Counted from the first letter of the stretch, positions 27,892 to 38,800 are shown. The stretch: DNA of 64,000 bases from Ochrobactrum sp. BTU1 (GCA_018798825.1 CP076354.1:1488001-1552000), one strand, 5' to 3'. Notes: generated by a model not told the origin, from the sequence alone. Numbers and translations are program-made.

Positions 27892-29838
27892 TCACGAACT
27901 TCCCGGTGCGCGTCCCGATGAAAGTCCAAACCCGTCAATGAGGGCTTCGGTTGCTTCTGCCTGAGCAATCTGTTTCTGAATATCAATAAGTCGGGCGAAA
28001 ATTTCACCCGTTTCATCACTATCAAGCGATGCTTCGACAGCGCGCAACTCCCTATGTAGGGTGCGCGCCCGCTGATGCAAGTGAAGCGCCTGTTTTAAGG
28101 CTTCACGAACATCATCCTCGGCGGCCTGCGCCGTGGCCGTCCACTCGCGGGTGCGCCTGACAACAGCTTCAAGCGTCTCGATCAATTCGACATGCCCCGC
28201 CGCAACCAGCGCCTTGCGCATCGCATAGCCATCTTCAACATGATTGGAGGCCAGCACATCCAGCATTGCCAGATGCAATACCTTCAAAGCATCGTGCTCA
28301 AGATCAAGTGCGGCCATCGTCTCAAAATCTTCTTCGATCAGACGAGGATGGTTAAGCAGCATCAAAACGATTGCCGTTTCGCGCAGCGGCGCGTTGCGGC
28401 CTTTGACCATGTTGGAGCGCGTCAGACTGTCAGAAAACGACAGACGACCGCCAAAGGCAGCACCGCCGCGACCTTGCTGAGGGCTTCGCGCCTTATCTTT
28501 GCCACGATTAAACGTATTTCCGCCATTATTTTGCCGTCGCTGCCCAAAAAATGCCTGAGCTCTGTCACGCATTTCCTGGCTATAATGGCGCCGAATGTCC
28601 TCATTTGCGATGCGGCTGGTGATTTCGCGCAAACGCGCTTCCAGTTCCGCACGGCGCTCCGGGGTGTCGTAAACGCCGCTGGCAGTCTCACGCGTCCAGA
28701 CCATATCGACCAGCGGTTTGGCATCACGCAAAACGGAATAAAACGCTGACGGACCTTCTGCCTTCACCAGATCGTCCGGGTCCTGCCCTTCGGGAAGCAT
28801 GGCGAAACGCAACGATTTACCCGGCTGCAACGTAGGCAATGCCAGATCAGCCGCACGATAGGCTGCACGAACACCTGCGCCATCGCCGTCAAAGCAGAGG
28901 ATTGGTTCAGGACTGATGCGCCAGAGCAATTCAAGCTGCTCTTCTGTCAGTGCAGTTCCGAGCGGCGCCACGGCCTGCTCAATGCCCGCCTGTGCCAGCG
29001 CAATCACATCCATATAGCCTTCAACAGCGATGATCGGCTTTGCCGGTTCGCCGCCCTGTGGCTGACACGCCTTGCGTGCACGGAGGCCATTATAAAGAAT
29101 GCGGCCCTTATGAAACAGCTCGGTTTCCGGTGAATTGAGGTATTTTGCAGGGGCATCAGCCGAAAGCGCACGACCACCAAAAGCGACAATGCGTCCGCGC
29201 AAATCCTCAATCGGGAACATGATACGATCACGGAAACGATCATAGGAAACCGCAATGCCTTCACCATGGACAACGAGACCGCAGGCTTCGATCTGATCTT
29301 TCGCTATACCTTTGCCCGCCAGAAACTCTTTCAACGCATTGCGCGATTCCGGCGCATAGCCAATGCGAAAAGTCTGCTGTGTTGCGCTGGAAAGTCCGCG
29401 ATCGCGCAGATAAGCACGCGCCTTTGCGCCTGCAGCAACCTGCAGCTGGCTTTCAAAAAACTGCGCTGCAAGTTCCATCACATCATAAAGCGATGCGCGC
29501 TGCGCTTCGCGCTTTTCCATTTCCGGATCGCGCGCGGGCATCGGCACACCGGCCATGTCAGCGACGCGCTCCACCGCTTCAGGAAAGCTTGCACCTTCCA
29601 GCTCGGTCAGAAATTTGAAGTGATCGCCGGTTACTCCGCAACCGAAACAGTGGTAACGTCCCTTACGGTCTTCGCAGTGGAAGCTTGGCGTTTTTTCGCC
29701 ATGGAACGGGCAACAGCCCCAGAAATCACCCTTCGGCGGATTGCTCTTTTTCCGATCAAACGAAACGCGCGTTCCGATCAGCGTCGAGATCGGCACGCGA
29801 TCTCGGATCTCATCGAGAAAGGAAGGCGGAAAACGCAT
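27892..29838 (-). CDS. dnaG: DNA primase
   Basis: 648 residues. The N-terminal CHC2 zinc ribbon reads CPFHGEKTPSF (Cys 43, His 46) and HCFGCG (Cys 64, Cys 67). The TOPRIM core has IIAVEGYMDVIALAQAG (catalytic Glu) and PILCFDGDGAGVRAA (DxD). The C-terminal third is charged and variable, as expected for the DnaB-helicase interaction domain, with an Asn/Gly/Arg-rich linker near 430-450. DnaG lays down RNA primers at the replication fork. MRFPPSFLDEIRDRV is the usual start in this group, giving ATG 29838; fifteen further in-frame codons upstream lack conservation. It is followed by rpoD. Confidence 0.97.
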   Translation of the reverse strand: MRFPPSFLDEIRDRVPISTLIGTRVSFDRKKSNPPKGDFWGCCPFHGEKTPSFHCEDRKGRYHCFGCGVTGDHFKFLTELEGASFPEAVERVADMAGVPMPARDPEMEKREAQRASLYDVMELAAQFFESQLQVAAGAKARAYLRDRGLSSATQQTFRIGYAPESRNALKEFLAGKGIAKDQIEACGLVVHGEGIAVSYDRFRDRIMFPIEDLRGRIVAFGGRALSADAPAKYLNSPETELFHKGRILYNGLRARKACQPQGGEPAKPIIAVEGYMDVIALAQAGIEQAVAPLGTALTEEQLELLWRISPEPILCFDGDGAGVRAAYRAADLALPTLQPGKSLRFAMLPEGQDPDDLVKAEGPSAFYSVLRDAKPLVDMVWTRETASGVYDTPERRAELEARLREITSRIANEDIRRHYSQEMRDRAQAFFGQRRQNNGGNTFNRGKDKARSPQQGRGGAAFGGRLSFSDSLTRSNMVKGRNAPLRETAIVLMLLNHPRLIEEDFETMAALDLEHDALKVLHLAMLDVLASNHVEDGYAMRKALVAAGHVELIETLEAVVRRTREWTATAQAAEDDVREALKQALHLHQRARTLHRELRAVEASLDSDETGEIFARLIDIQKQIAQAEATEALIDGFGLSSGRAPGSS

Positions 29839-29975
29839 TACGATTGTCTCTTTCAGCTCAGCAGGCAATTTGTTCTTCAGCATATATAGGCGCGCGCGAA
29901 CACGCAGTCCATGACACAGAAGCGGCCCTCCCCGCTAATCACAGTCCGCAGTACATAAGGACTGCGTCGCCCGAT

Positions 29976-30004
29976 ATGTCATAAAACTGTCACATATCTT
30001 TCAC
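29976..30004 (+). promoter_or_regulatory. Pho box (PhoB operator) ahead of Na/Pi transporter gene
   Basis: Three 7-bp half-sites spaced by exactly 4 bases: ATGTCAT-aaaa-CTGTCAC-atat-CTTTCAC. The PhoB consensus is a pair of CTGTCAT-like repeats with 11-bp phasing, and the first 18 bases differ from it very little. It lies about 150 bases upstream of the transporter ATG. Confidence 0.8.
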
Positions 30005-30151
30005 ATTGAAGCGACGCCGCTTGATTTAGAGGGATTTCAGGCTCATATTCCCTCATTAATATAATTAGCCGGAACATATTTTTTCTCTTTTTGTTGTTTA
30101 GACTTAATTGAAAAATTTGATCCCCCAATCTCCAACCCGAAAGGAGTTCCA

Positions 30152-31828
30152 ATGAACGGTTCTCTTGTCCTTTTGCATCTTGCTGGTGCTGTTGCTCTCC
30201 TTCTTTGGGCGACCCGCATGGTGCGAACGGGTGTGGAGCGCGCCTATGGTGATCGGCTACGCCGTCGTCTGCGCAATCAGATGCAGAACCCGCTGCTGGC
30301 GATAGCCTTCGGCCTTGTCATGGCAATTGCCCTGCAAAGTTCCACCGCAGTCACACTTTTGGTCGGCTCTTTTGTCGGATCAGGCATTGTGAGCGGCGTT
30401 GCGGGCTTGATGGCTGTGCGCGGTGGCGAACTTGGATCGGCGCTTGTCGTCAAGATCCTGAGCTATGATCTGACCTTGCTTGTGCCGCTCTGCCTTGTTT
30501 CGGGCACCGCCATTTTCATGACCACCGAGCGACGGGACTGGCGCCAGATTGGCCGCATCCTCGTCGGCATCGGCCTGCTCATCATGTCTCTGGAAATGAC
30601 AGGACAGGCCACCGAGCCGCTGCGTCAGAGCGAGCTACTGCCAATTATCGTAGATTATCTCTCCAGCGATCCGGTGACGACTTATCTTCTGGCCGCACTG
30701 ATGACCTGGTTGTTCCATTCGAGCATTGCAGGCGTCATCCTGCTGACCACATTCGCGTCCCGGGGACTAATCACGCCGGAGCTTGCAGTTATCATGGTGC
30801 TGGGTGTCAATCTCGGCTCGTCCATTATTGCCCCAATTCTGACCCGCAACGCGCCACCCGAAACTCGCGTCGTCCCGCTCGGCAATTTGCTGATGCGCGG
30901 TGCAGGTTCGATGATCATGCTGGTGCTGTTTGAAAGCTTCAAGCCTTCGCTCGGTTTCCTCGGCGGCGACCCTGTCTCGCAGGTAGTCAACGCGCATATC
31001 CTGTTCAATGTCATCATCATGCTTGCGGGCATTCCATTGTCTGGCCTGGTTCTGCGAGCAACAGAAGCATTGGTGCATCTCAACTCGGACAAGAATGCCC
31101 CCGTTCAGCCAATCGAGGTCGAAGAGTACAGCGCGCTCGATAATGCCGTTCTTGACCGCCCTTCGCAGGCGCTTGCCAATGCAACGCGCGAAGTTGTGGG
31201 CGTCTGCGACACGATTGAAGTAATGCTGCGCCGCATTATCGACCTTTACGAGAAGCCGGATCAGGCCCGCATTAATGAACTCGCAGCACTCGATGATCGG
31301 GTCGACAAGAAACATGCGGCGATCAAGCTTTATCTCACCAGGCTTGCAAGCAAGGATCTTGATGAGTTTGAAGCACTCCGTATGCAGGAGCTGATGGGTG
31401 CCTGCGTCAAGCTCGAACAGGTAGGCGACATCATCGTCCGCAACATGCTTGCGCATGTGCAAAAGAAGATGGACCACAATCTCGAATTCACCGAGGAAGG
31501 CTGGAAGGAGCTGAGCCACTTCCATGCCATGGTGCTGGCCAACGCGCATATGGCTTTCAACGTGATTGTTTCGCGTGATGGTCGCACGGCGCGCCTGTTG
31601 GTTCAGGAGAAAGACAACCTGCGCGATCTCGAAAAGCAGACGAGTATGCGTCACTTCTCGCGCCTTCGCGAAGGCTCAACGCGCAGTATCGAAACAAGCA
31701 CCATCCATCTCGACACCATTCGCGATCTCAAGCAGATCAATTCATTGCTGGCATCGATGGCATATCCGGTTCTCGAAGAACAAGGACTGCTCAGTGCAAC
31801 CCGCTTGAAGACAGCGAAACAAAGCTAA
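30152..31828 (+). CDS. Na/Pi cotransporter II family protein with C-terminal PhoU domain
   Basis: 558 residues. Two inverted Na/Pi repeats carry the paired motifs LQSSTAVTLLVGSFV (about 50-64) and FHSSIAGVILLTTFAS (about 188-203), the QSS-type substrate motif of NptA/PiT-II proteins; about eight membrane helices end near 305. The C-terminal half (about 340-545) is helical and PhoU-like (LDDRVDKKHAAIKLYL, KLEQVGDIIVRNML). It should import phosphate with sodium at the inner membrane, with PhoU-type regulation built in. AAAGGAG lies seven bases before ATG 30152, and a three-half-site Pho box lies upstream, which supports phosphate-starvation control. A bidirectional terminator follows. Confidence 0.88.
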   Translation: MNGSLVLLHLAGAVALLLWATRMVRTGVERAYGDRLRRRLRNQMQNPLLAIAFGLVMAIALQSSTAVTLLVGSFVGSGIVSGVAGLMAVRGGELGSALVVKILSYDLTLLVPLCLVSGTAIFMTTERRDWRQIGRILVGIGLLIMSLEMTGQATEPLRQSELLPIIVDYLSSDPVTTYLLAALMTWLFHSSIAGVILLTTFASRGLITPELAVIMVLGVNLGSSIIAPILTRNAPPETRVVPLGNLLMRGAGSMIMLVLFESFKPSLGFLGGDPVSQVVNAHILFNVIIMLAGIPLSGLVLRATEALVHLNSDKNAPVQPIEVEEYSALDNAVLDRPSQALANATREVVGVCDTIEVMLRRIIDLYEKPDQARINELAALDDRVDKKHAAIKLYLTRLASKDLDEFEALRMQELMGACVKLEQVGDIIVRNMLAHVQKKMDHNLEFTEEGWKELSHFHAMVLANAHMAFNVIVSRDGRTARLLVQEKDNLRDLEKQTSMRHFSRLREGSTRSIETSTIHLDTIRDLKQINSLLASMAYPVLEEQGLLSATRLKTAKQS

Positions 31829-31830
31829 CA

Positions 31831-31858
31831 AAAAGCCCCGCAGAAGCGGGGCTTTTTT
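31831..31858. terminator. Bidirectional terminator between Na/Pi gene and yqeY
   Basis: AAAAGCCCCGC-agaa-GCGGGGCTTTT with T-runs on both strands, between converging genes. Confidence 0.92.
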
Positions 31859-31877
31859 ATTCACAACAAAGGCGCTT

Positions 31878-32330
31878 CTATTGAAGCAGTGTCTTCACCA
31901 GAGCGCTGGCTTTGGTGAAGTCCATCTGGCCTGCATAGCGTTCTTTCAATGCGGCCATGACCTTGCCCATATCGCGAAGGCCCTGCGCACCGATATCTGC
32001 AATAACCGTTTCACAAGCCGTCTTGATCTCATCATCGCTCATCTGCGTTGGCAGGAAATCATTGAGGATCGCAATTTCCTGACGTTCGCCTTCAGCGAGC
32101 TCAATACGATTGCCTTCTTCATAGATGCGCGCGGATTCTTCGCGCTGCTTGACCATCTTTCCGAGAATGCCAAGCAGTTCCTCGTCGCCAACCGGATCTT
32201 TGCCAGCGCCGCGATTAGCAATGTCACGGTCCTTAACCGCAGCCATAATCAGACGCAGTGTCGACAAGCGCAGCTTATCCTGTGCCTTCATTGCATTGGT
32301 AAGTGCCTGAGAAATCTCCTGGCGAAGCAT
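31878..32330 (-). CDS. yqeY: GatB/YqeY domain protein
   Basis: 150 residues. Starts MLRQEISQALTNAMKAQDK and continues STLRLIMAAVKDRDI, ILGKMVKQREESARIYEEG, LNDFLPTQMSDDEI and MGKVMAALKERYAGQMD: the YqeY family, related to the tail domain of the GatB amidotransferase subunit that binds tRNA. Role in the cell is not settled. AGGAGAG lies upstream of ATG 32330; a 15-codon longer frame lacks this. It is divergent from carA. Confidence 0.92.
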   Translation of the reverse strand: MLRQEISQALTNAMKAQDKLRLSTLRLIMAAVKDRDIANRGAGKDPVGDEELLGILGKMVKQREESARIYEEGNRIELAEGERQEIAILNDFLPTQMSDDEIKTACETVIADIGAQGLRDMGKVMAALKERYAGQMDFTKASALVKTLLQ

Positions 32331-32698
32331 AACGTCTCTCCTGACGGTTAGGTAAGAAATATAGCTATACAGCAATGCTGCATATCCGCCGAGCTGTCGA
32401 AACCATCATCCCACAAGTAAAAACTCGGCAATTATCGCCGATATTACCGGAAACAATGGATCAAGACGATTGACCCCGCGCCCAACTTTCTCTATTGCTC
32501 GAGGCTTAGCAGGACATCGGCATGTGCTCACGGCGGAAGGTTTTTAACCCCGCTGCTTTTTGGCGCGTATATGGCTCTAAAAGTTCCAGTTTTCAAGCAG
32601 CCTCTCAACTGGCTGGCTGAAAACAGGCGCATGTCGCATACTGATAAACTCGAAACGTGCGCCAGACGGCAGCCGCGAAACCACACAGGAGTGCACCT
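32331..32698. other. Divergent promoter region of yqeY and carA
   Basis: 368 bases with no gene. It must contain the promoters for yqeY (leftward) and carA (rightward). I see no arginine or pyrimidine operator I would name and no confident leader structure. Confidence 0.45.
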
Positions 32699-33922
32699 AT
32701 GACCGAAGCCACATCGAAAACCGCACCCTGGACGACGACCAAGCGAACCGCCATTCTGGTTCTGGCAGACGGAACCGTTATCGAAGGTCAGGGCCTTGGC
32801 GCAACCGGCGCGATTGAAGCAGAAGTGGTCTTCAACACCGCCCTCACCGGTTATGAAGAAATCCTGACCGATCCATCCTATGCCGGACAGATCGTGACCT
32901 TCACCTTCCCGCATATCGGCAATGTCGGTGCGAATGCTGAAGACATCGAAGACCTGACGCCAGCCAATCGCTACGGCGCAGTCGGCGCGATCTTCAAGGC
33001 AGACATCACAACGCCTTCGAACTTCCGTTCATCGGAAGACCTCAACACCTGGCTCAAAAACCGCGGCGTCATCGCGCTCGCCGGCATCGATACCCGCGCC
33101 CTCACATCGCTGATCCGTGAGCGCGGCGCGCAGAATGCCGTCATCGCACATGATCCTGAAGGTAAGTTCGACATCGACGCTCTCAAGGCCCGCGCTGCAA
33201 ACTGGAGCGGTCTGGAAAATCTCGATCTGGCAAAGGATGTCACCATCGGTCAGAGCCTGACCTGGGACCAGACCCCGTGGACACTGGGCGAAGGCTATAG
33301 CGAACAGGCCGACAACCAGTATCATGTCGTAGCACTCGACTTCGGCGTGAAGCGTAACATTCTGCGTCTGCTTTCCGGCCTCGGCGCGAAGGTCACGGTT
33401 CTGCCTGCAACCGCTACTGCAGAAGATGTACTGGCCTATAATCCAGACGGCATCTTCCTTTCGAACGGTCCTGGCGATCCGGCTGCCACCGGTGAATATG
33501 CTGTGCCAACGATCCAGAAGCTGGTTGATAGCGAACTGCCTGTTTTCGGCATCTGCCTTGGACACCAGATGCTGGCACTGGCACTCGGCGCTAAAACCGA
33601 GAAGATGCATCAGGGCCATCACGGCGCAAACCATCCGGTCAAGGATTACACCACCGGTAAGGTTGAGATTGTTTCGATGAACCACGGCTTCGCGGTCGAT
33701 TCCGACAGCCTGCCAGACCATGTAGAAGAAACGCATGTATCGCTGTTCGACGGCACCAATTGCGGCCTGCGCGTCATCGGCAAGCCGGTGTTCTCCGTAC
33801 AGCACCATCCGGAAGCTTCTCCCGGCCCGCAGGATAGCCACTATCTCTTCCGTCGCTTCATCAATCTGATCCGCGAAAAGAAGGGCGAAGCTCTTCTGCC
33901 AGAACGCGAAGAGGCTGCGTGA
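32699..33922 (+). CDS. carA: Carbamoyl-phosphate synthase small (glutaminase) subunit
   Basis: 407 residues. N-terminal CPSase domain: [31 protein letters not shown]-terminal class I glutaminase: [11 protein letters not shown], nucleophile Cys 286 in FGICLGHQ, and HHPEASPGP with the catalytic His-Glu near 370. It supplies ammonia to CarB for carbamoyl phosphate, the precursor of arginine and pyrimidines. ATG 32699 has AGGAG eight bases upstream; a 14-codon longer frame does not fit the family. carB lies 1.37 kb downstream, separated by a gene on the other strand, so the subunits are not one operon. Confidence 0.97.
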   Translation: MTEATSKTAPWTTTKRTAILVLADGTVIEGQGLGATGAIEAEVVFNTALTGYEEILTDPSYAGQIVTFTFPHIGNVGANAEDIEDLTPANRYGAVGAIFKADITTPSNFRSSEDLNTWLKNRGVIALAGIDTRALTSLIRERGAQNAVIAHDPEGKFDIDALKARAANWSGLENLDLAKDVTIGQSLTWDQTPWTLGEGYSEQADNQYHVVALDFGVKRNILRLLSGLGAKVTVLPATATAEDVLAYNPDGIFLSNGPGDPAATGEYAVPTIQKLVDSELPVFGICLGHQMLALALGAKTEKMHQGHHGANHPVKDYTTGKVEIVSMNHGFAVDSDSLPDHVEETHVSLFDGTNCGLRVIGKPVFSVQHHPEASPGPQDSHYLFRRFINLIREKKGEALLPEREEAA

Positions 33923-33965
33923 ATCAACGCTCTAGATTTACTATTTAAAACTCTGTTAAGAAAAG

Positions 33966-33995
33966 AAAAAGCCGGGATTTGATCCCGGCTTTTTT
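33966..33995. terminator. Bidirectional terminator between carA and ypfJ
   Basis: AAAAAGCCGGGAT-ttg-ATCCCGGCTTTTTT between converging genes. Confidence 0.92.
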
Positions 33996-34019
33996 CGTTG
34001 TTTATATCGGCTTAAGCGA

Positions 34020-34949
34020 TCAAACATCGCCGCTAAAAGTATCGCAGGATTCGATCTTGCCGCTCTGAAAACCGCGCTGGAACCACTTGGCGCGCTGTGC
34101 AGACGTTCCGTGATTGAAGCTTTCAGGAACGACGTAGCCCTGGCTGCGCTTTTGCAGCGTATCGTCACCAATCTGGTGCGCAGCATTGATCGCTTCTTCA
34201 AGATCGCCAGCTTCCAGAATGCCCTTCTGGTTTGTGTAATATCCCCAGACGCCAGCAAAACAATCGGCCTGCAATTCGACGCGAACTGACATCTGGTTGG
34301 CCTGAGCCTGACTCATCTGCTGACGCATCTGGTTGAAGCGCGGCAGGATGCCGAGCAGATTCTGAACATGGTGGCCGACCTCATGCGCAATAACATAGGC
34401 ATTGGCGAAATCACCCGATGCACCGAACTTAGTGGCCAGTTCATTGAAGAAAGTCAGATCGATATAAAGCTTACGATCACCGGGGCAGTAGAATGGCCCC
34501 GAAGCCGCCGAAGCCATACCGCAGGCTGAACGAACACCGTCTGAGAATAAAACCATCGTCGGCGGTGTGTATGTCTGCCCGCGCGACTGGAAAATTCCGC
34601 TCCATGTATCTTCGGTTTCAGCGAGAATGGTGCGAGCAAATTGTGTCGCCTCGTCATTGGCGACCTTGCCGCCCTCAGCGGGCGTGCGACCACTGCTCTG
34701 CTGCGTCTGCGTGGACTGGATACTGCCATCACCAAACAGGAATGGCAGTGGATCAATGCCAATTGCACGCAACACGAAGAACATCACAACGAGAATGAGA
34801 ATACCGGAAATGCCGCCGCCGCGAACGATGCGAAAGCCCGGTCCGCCGCCCATGCCGCCACCGCGACCAAAGCCGCCGCCGAGGCCGCCACTTTGTTGTC
34901 CACGCACATCCTCAACATTATCGCTTTGTCTACGGCCTTGCCAACGCAT
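34020..34949 (-). CDS. ypfJ: Neutral zinc metallopeptidase YpfJ family
   Basis: 309 residues. MRWQGRRQSDNVEDVRGQ starts the family; a Gly-rich segment (about 25-50) is followed by one membrane helix (about 53-72), so the peptidase domain faces the periplasm. The zinc motif is IAHEVGHHVQNLLG, with a downstream Glu in RVELQADCFAGVWG. The conserved HQIGDDTLQKRSQG and FNHGTSAQRAKWF near the C-terminus seal the assignment. Substrate unknown. ATG 34949 is chosen because GGGGAG is eight bases ahead; the frame is open 24 codons further with no ribosome site. Confidence 0.93.
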   Translation of the reverse strand: MRWQGRRQSDNVEDVRGQQSGGLGGGFGRGGGMGGGPGFRIVRGGGISGILILVVMFFVLRAIGIDPLPFLFGDGSIQSTQTQQSSGRTPAEGGKVANDEATQFARTILAETEDTWSGIFQSRGQTYTPPTMVLFSDGVRSACGMASAASGPFYCPGDRKLYIDLTFFNELATKFGASGDFANAYVIAHEVGHHVQNLLGILPRFNQMRQQMSQAQANQMSVRVELQADCFAGVWGYYTNQKGILEAGDLEEAINAAHQIGDDTLQKRSQGYVVPESFNHGTSAQRAKWFQRGFQSGKIESCDTFSGDV

Positions 34950-35231
34950 GGACCAACTCCCCTTCACCGTGCCAGCCGTTAAGAAGGCAGCACCAATCTG
35001 TTGCAAGCAATTGTCGCACAAACAGTTGGCGCGGCAACAGAAAAAGTAAATGAGCGAGGATCACAAACAAACACGTATCTGCAACAAACGCACCAATGAG
35101 TGGTTGCAATCTCGACGCTTGTTTGTGATTTTCCGTAAATGCCCGCATTTTCTTTTAAATAAGGGCATTTGTGGGGTTCCGCTTTGGGTCATCATTGCCT
35201 ATAAGGCCAGCTTAGCCCACAGAATTTCTCT

Positions 35232-35271
35232 CTGCCAACCCGCCGGTAAACCGTGCGGGCTTTTCTGGCAG
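35232..35271 (+). other. Terminator-like leader hairpin before carB
   Basis: CCCGCCGGT-aa-ACCG-t-GCGGG followed by CTTTTCT, enclosed in a second outer stem CTGCCA / TGGCAG. It lies 25 bases before the carB start. It has the look of an intrinsic terminator or attenuator in the carB leader. A weaker upstream hairpin (AAATGCCC ... GGGCATTT, 35139-35172) could take part. Confidence 0.6.
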
Positions 35272-35295
35272 GCTAAGAACAAGGAAAACGCCCCC

Positions 35296-38200
35296 ATGCC
35301 GAAACGTACAGATATCAAATCGATCCTGATTATCGGCGCGGGCCCCATTGTTATCGGCCAGGCTTGCGAGTTCGATTATTCCGGCACGCAGGCCTGTAAA
35401 GCGTTGAAAGAGGAAGGCTACCGCATCATCCTCGTCAACTCCAATCCAGCTACGATCATGACCGATCCTGATCTGGCGGACGCGACCTATATCGAACCAA
35501 TCACGCCTGAAGTCGTCGCCAAGATCATTGCCAAGGAACGTCCTGACGCACTGCTGCCAACCATGGGCGGTCAGACCGCGCTGAACACTGCATTGTCGCT
35601 CCGCCGCATGGGCGTTCTTGAGCGCTACAATGTTGAGATGATCGGCGCACATGCAGAAGCCATCGACAAGGCAGAAGACCGCGCCCTTTTCCGCGAAGCA
35701 ATGGAAAAGATCGGTCTCGACACGCCAGAATCGCGACTGGCCAATGCGACCGAAATTAAGGACGAAGACCGCAAGCGTCACGAAGCCAAGCGCGCTGAAG
35801 TGAAGTCGCAGTATTCTGGCGATGATCTCGACAAGGCGCTCGACAAGCTGGAAACCGAATGGCAGCTGGGCGAAGTTGAACGCAAGCAGCGCTACATGAG
35901 CCACGCGCTTGCAAAGGCTGCGCAGGCACTCGACGTGGTCGGCCTGCCTGCCATTATCCGCCCAAGCTTCACGCTCGGCGGCACCGGCGGCGGCATCGCT
36001 TATAACCGTCAGGAATTTTTTGAGATCATCGAACGTGGTCTGGATGCATCGCCAACCACTGAAGTTCTGATCGAAGAGTCGGTTCTGGGCTGGAAAGAAT
36101 ATGAAATGGAAGTCGTCCGCGACAAGGCGGATAACTGCATCATCATCTGCTCGATCGAAAACCTCGATCCTATGGGCGTCCATACCGGCGACTCGATCAC
36201 CGTTGCGCCAGCGCTGACGCTGACCGACAAAGAATACCAGATCATGCGTAACGCCTCGATTGCGGTGCTGCGCGAGATCGGCGTTGAAACCGGTGGCTCC
36301 AACGTACAGTTCGCGATCAACCCGGCCAATGGCCGCATGATCGTGATTGAAATGAACCCGCGCGTGTCGCGCTCTTCGGCTCTCGCTTCCAAGGCAACCG
36401 GCTTCCCAATTGCCAAGGTCGCGGCCAAGCTTGCTGTCGGCTACACGCTGGACGAACTCGACAACGACATCACCGGCGGCGCGACACCTGCATCGTTCGA
36501 ACCATCGATCGACTATGTCGTCACCAAAATCCCGCGCTTTGCATTCGAAAAATTCCCGGGCTCTTCGCCAATCCTGACCACCGCAATGAAGTCGGTCGGC
36601 GAAGTTATGGCCATTGGCCGTACTTTCCAGGAAAGCTTGCAGAAGGCGCTTCGCGGCCTCGAAACCGGCCTGACAGGTCTTGATGAAATCGCCATTCCAA
36701 ATATTGAAGAAGGCGATGAAAAGAACGCGATCCGCGCCGCCATCGGCACGCCTACGCCAGACCGTCTGCGCATGGTCGCTCAGGCAATGCGCCTTGGTTT
36801 GACGACCGAGCAGGTTCACGATGCGTCCAAGATCGATCCTTGGTTCCTCGAACAAATCGAAGCCATTGTGAAGACCGAAGAGCGTGTTCGCGAACACGGT
36901 CTGCCACAGGATGCAGAAAACCTGCGTATGCTGAAAGCCATGGGCTTCTCCGATGCGCGCCTCGCCAGCCTGACGGGAAAGGACGCAGAGGATATCGCAA
37001 AACTGCGCGGTGAACTTGATGTGCATCCGGTTTACAAGCGCATCGATACCTGCGCTGCAGAATTCGCTTCGCCAACCGCCTACATGTACTCGACCTATGA
37101 AACGCCATTCGTCGGTCAGCCTCGCTCCGAGGCACAGGTTTCGGATCGCAAGAAGGTCGTCATTCTCGGCGGTGGTCCAAACCGCATCGGTCAGGGCATC
37201 GAATTCGATTATTGCTGCTGTCATGCCGCTTTCGCACTCGGCGATGCCGATTACGAAGCCATCATGATCAACTGCAACCCGGAAACAGTTTCGACCGATT
37301 ACGACACGTCCGACCGCCTCTACTTTGAACCGCTTACAGCTGAAGATGTGTTGGAAATCCTGCGCGTAGAGCAGGAAAAGGGCACATTGCATGGCGTGAT
37401 CGTACAGTTTGGTGGCCAGACCCCGCTCAAGCTTGCAAATGCACTGGAAAAGGCAGGCATTCCGATCCTCGGCACTTCGCCTGACGCGATTGATCTTGCA
37501 GAAGACCGCGACCGCTTCCAGAAGCTGCTCATCAAGCTCGGTCTCAATCAGCCAAAGAACGGCATTGCCTATTCGGTTGAACAGGCACGCCTGATCGCAG
37601 CAGACCTTGGTTTCCCGCTGGTTGTTCGTCCGTCCTATGTTCTGGGTGGCCGCGCCATGCAGATCATCCATGATGAACGCAGCCTGCAGGCCTATCTGCT
37701 CGATACCGTTCCGGAACTGGTCCCTGAAGACATCAAGGCCAAGTATCCAAACGACAAGACTGGTCAGATCAACACGCTGCTCGGCAAGAACCCGCTCCTG
37801 TTCGATACCTATCTTACACAGGCCATCGAAGTGGACGTCGACTGCCTTTGCGACGGCAAGACCAGCTTCGTTTCCGGCATCATGGAGCATATCGAAGAAG
37901 CTGGTATTCACTCGGGCGACAGCGCCTGCTCGCTGCCAGTTCATTCGCTCTCCGCTGAAACCGTTGCTGAGCTGGAACGTCAGACCGAAGCTCTTGCCAA
38001 GGCACTCAATGTCGGCGGCCTGATGAACGTCCAGTTCGCGATCAAGGACGGCGAAATCTTCATTCTTGAAGTGAACCCGCGCGCTTCGCGTACGGTTCCG
38101 TTCGTTGCCAAGACCATCGGCACGCCGATTGCCAAGGTTGCGGCCCGCATCATGGCTGGCGAAAGCCTTGAAGAAGCGCTCGGCGCGTATGGCGGCAAGC

Positions 38201-38784
38201 CGCAGGCTCCTTCACGCCCGCACATCGCGGTCAAAGAAGCCGTGTTCCCATTTGCACGCTTCCCGGGCGTCGATACGCTGCTCGGACCTGAAATGCGTTC
38301 GACCGGTGAAGTCATGGGCCTCGACTACGACTACGCACTGGCCTTCGCCAAGGCGCAGCTCGGCGCAGGCGTTGAACTGCCGCGCGAAGGAACGGTCTTC
38401 GTCTCAGTTCGCGATGAAGACAAGGAACGCGTACTGGGTGCAGTCCGCAAGCTTGCAAGCATCGGCTTCAAGGTAATGGCAACCGGCGGAACACAGCAGT
38501 TCCTCGTCGCCAATGGCGTGGAAGCAACCAAGATCAACAAGGTCATAGAAGGCCGTCCGCACGTTGAAGACGCGATCCGCAACCGTCAGATCCATCTGGT
38601 CTTCAACACGACCGACAGCGCAAGCGCTGTTTCGGACAGCAAGTCGATCCGCCGTGCAACACTGATGCAGAAGCTGCCTTACTACACCACCATGGCTGGT
38701 GCTGAGGCAGCGGCAGAAGCTATTGCAGCGCTTAAGGCCGGGTCGATGGAAGTCCGTCCGCTGCAGGATTACTTCCGCGATTAA
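35296..38784 (+). CDS. carB: Carbamoyl-phosphate synthase large subunit
   Basis: 1162 residues, the usual alphaproteobacterial length (longer than the 1073 of E. coli through inserts in the first half, for example the charged segment at about 155-185). Two homologous halves: [20 protein letters not shown] and [20 protein letters not shown] each start an ATP-grasp unit; [45 protein letters not shown] are the conserved ATP sites; the C-terminal MGS-like allosteric domain begins near 1025 ([24 protein letters not shown]). It makes carbamoyl phosphate from bicarbonate, ATP and ammonia from CarA. AAGGAAA precedes ATG 35296. The open frame extends 82 codons upstream, but that stretch contains a terminator-like hairpin and is a leader, not coding. 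Confidence 0.97.
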   Translation: MPKRTDIKSILIIGAGPIVIGQACEFDYSGTQACKALKEEGYRIILVNSNPATIMTDPDLADATYIEPITPEVVAKIIAKERPDALLPTMGGQTALNTALSLRRMGVLERYNVEMIGAHAEAIDKAEDRALFREAMEKIGLDTPESRLANATEIKDEDRKRHEAKRAEVKSQYSGDDLDKALDKLETEWQLGEVERKQRYMSHALAKAAQALDVVGLPAIIRPSFTLGGTGGGIAYNRQEFFEIIERGLDASPTTEVLIEESVLGWKEYEMEVVRDKADNCIIICSIENLDPMGVHTGDSITVAPALTLTDKEYQIMRNASIAVLREIGVETGGSNVQFAINPANGRMIVIEMNPRVSRSSALASKATGFPIAKVAAKLAVGYTLDELDNDITGGATPASFEPSIDYVVTKIPRFAFEKFPGSSPILTTAMKSVGEVMAIGRTFQESLQKALRGLETGLTGLDEIAIPNIEEGDEKNAIRAAIGTPTPDRLRMVAQAMRLGLTTEQVHDASKIDPWFLEQIEAIVKTEERVREHGLPQDAENLRMLKAMGFSDARLASLTGKDAEDIAKLRGELDVHPVYKRIDTCAAEFASPTAYMYSTYETPFVGQPRSEAQVSDRKKVVILGGGPNRIGQGIEFDYCCCHAAFALGDADYEAIMINCNPETVSTDYDTSDRLYFEPLTAEDVLEILRVEQEKGTLHGVIVQFGGQTPLKLANALEKAGIPILGTSPDAIDLAEDRDRFQKLLIKLGLNQPKNGIAYSVEQARLIAADLGFPLVVRPSYVLGGRAMQIIHDERSLQAYLLDTVPELVPEDIKAKYPNDKTGQINTLLGKNPLLFDTYLTQAIEVDVDCLCDGKTSFVSGIMEHIEEAGIHSGDSACSLPVHSLSAETVAELERQTEALAKALNVGGLMNVQFAIKDGEIFILEVNPRASRTVPFVAKTIGTPIAKVAARIMAGESLEEALGAYGGKPQAPSRPHIAVKEAVFPFARFPGVDTLLGPEMRSTGEVMGLDYDYALAFAKAQLGAGVELPREGTVFVSVRDEDKERVLGAVRKLASIGFKVMATGGTQQFLVANGVEATKINKVIEGRPHVEDAIRNRQIHLVFNTTDSASAVSDSKSIRRATLMQKLPYYTTMAGAEAAAEAIAALKAGSMEVRPLQDYFRD

Positions 38785-38800
38785 TTAAACTGAGAGACAC

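Noticed and set aside
35050..35295. 82-codon N-terminal extension of CarB
   Set aside because: The extension has no similarity to CarB, contains a terminator-like hairpin, and the internal ATG has a ribosome site and the conserved start.
35212..37944. 910-codon open frame antisense to carB
   Set aside because: Lies entirely across carB and its leader, with no recognisable motif; an artefact of codon bias in carB.
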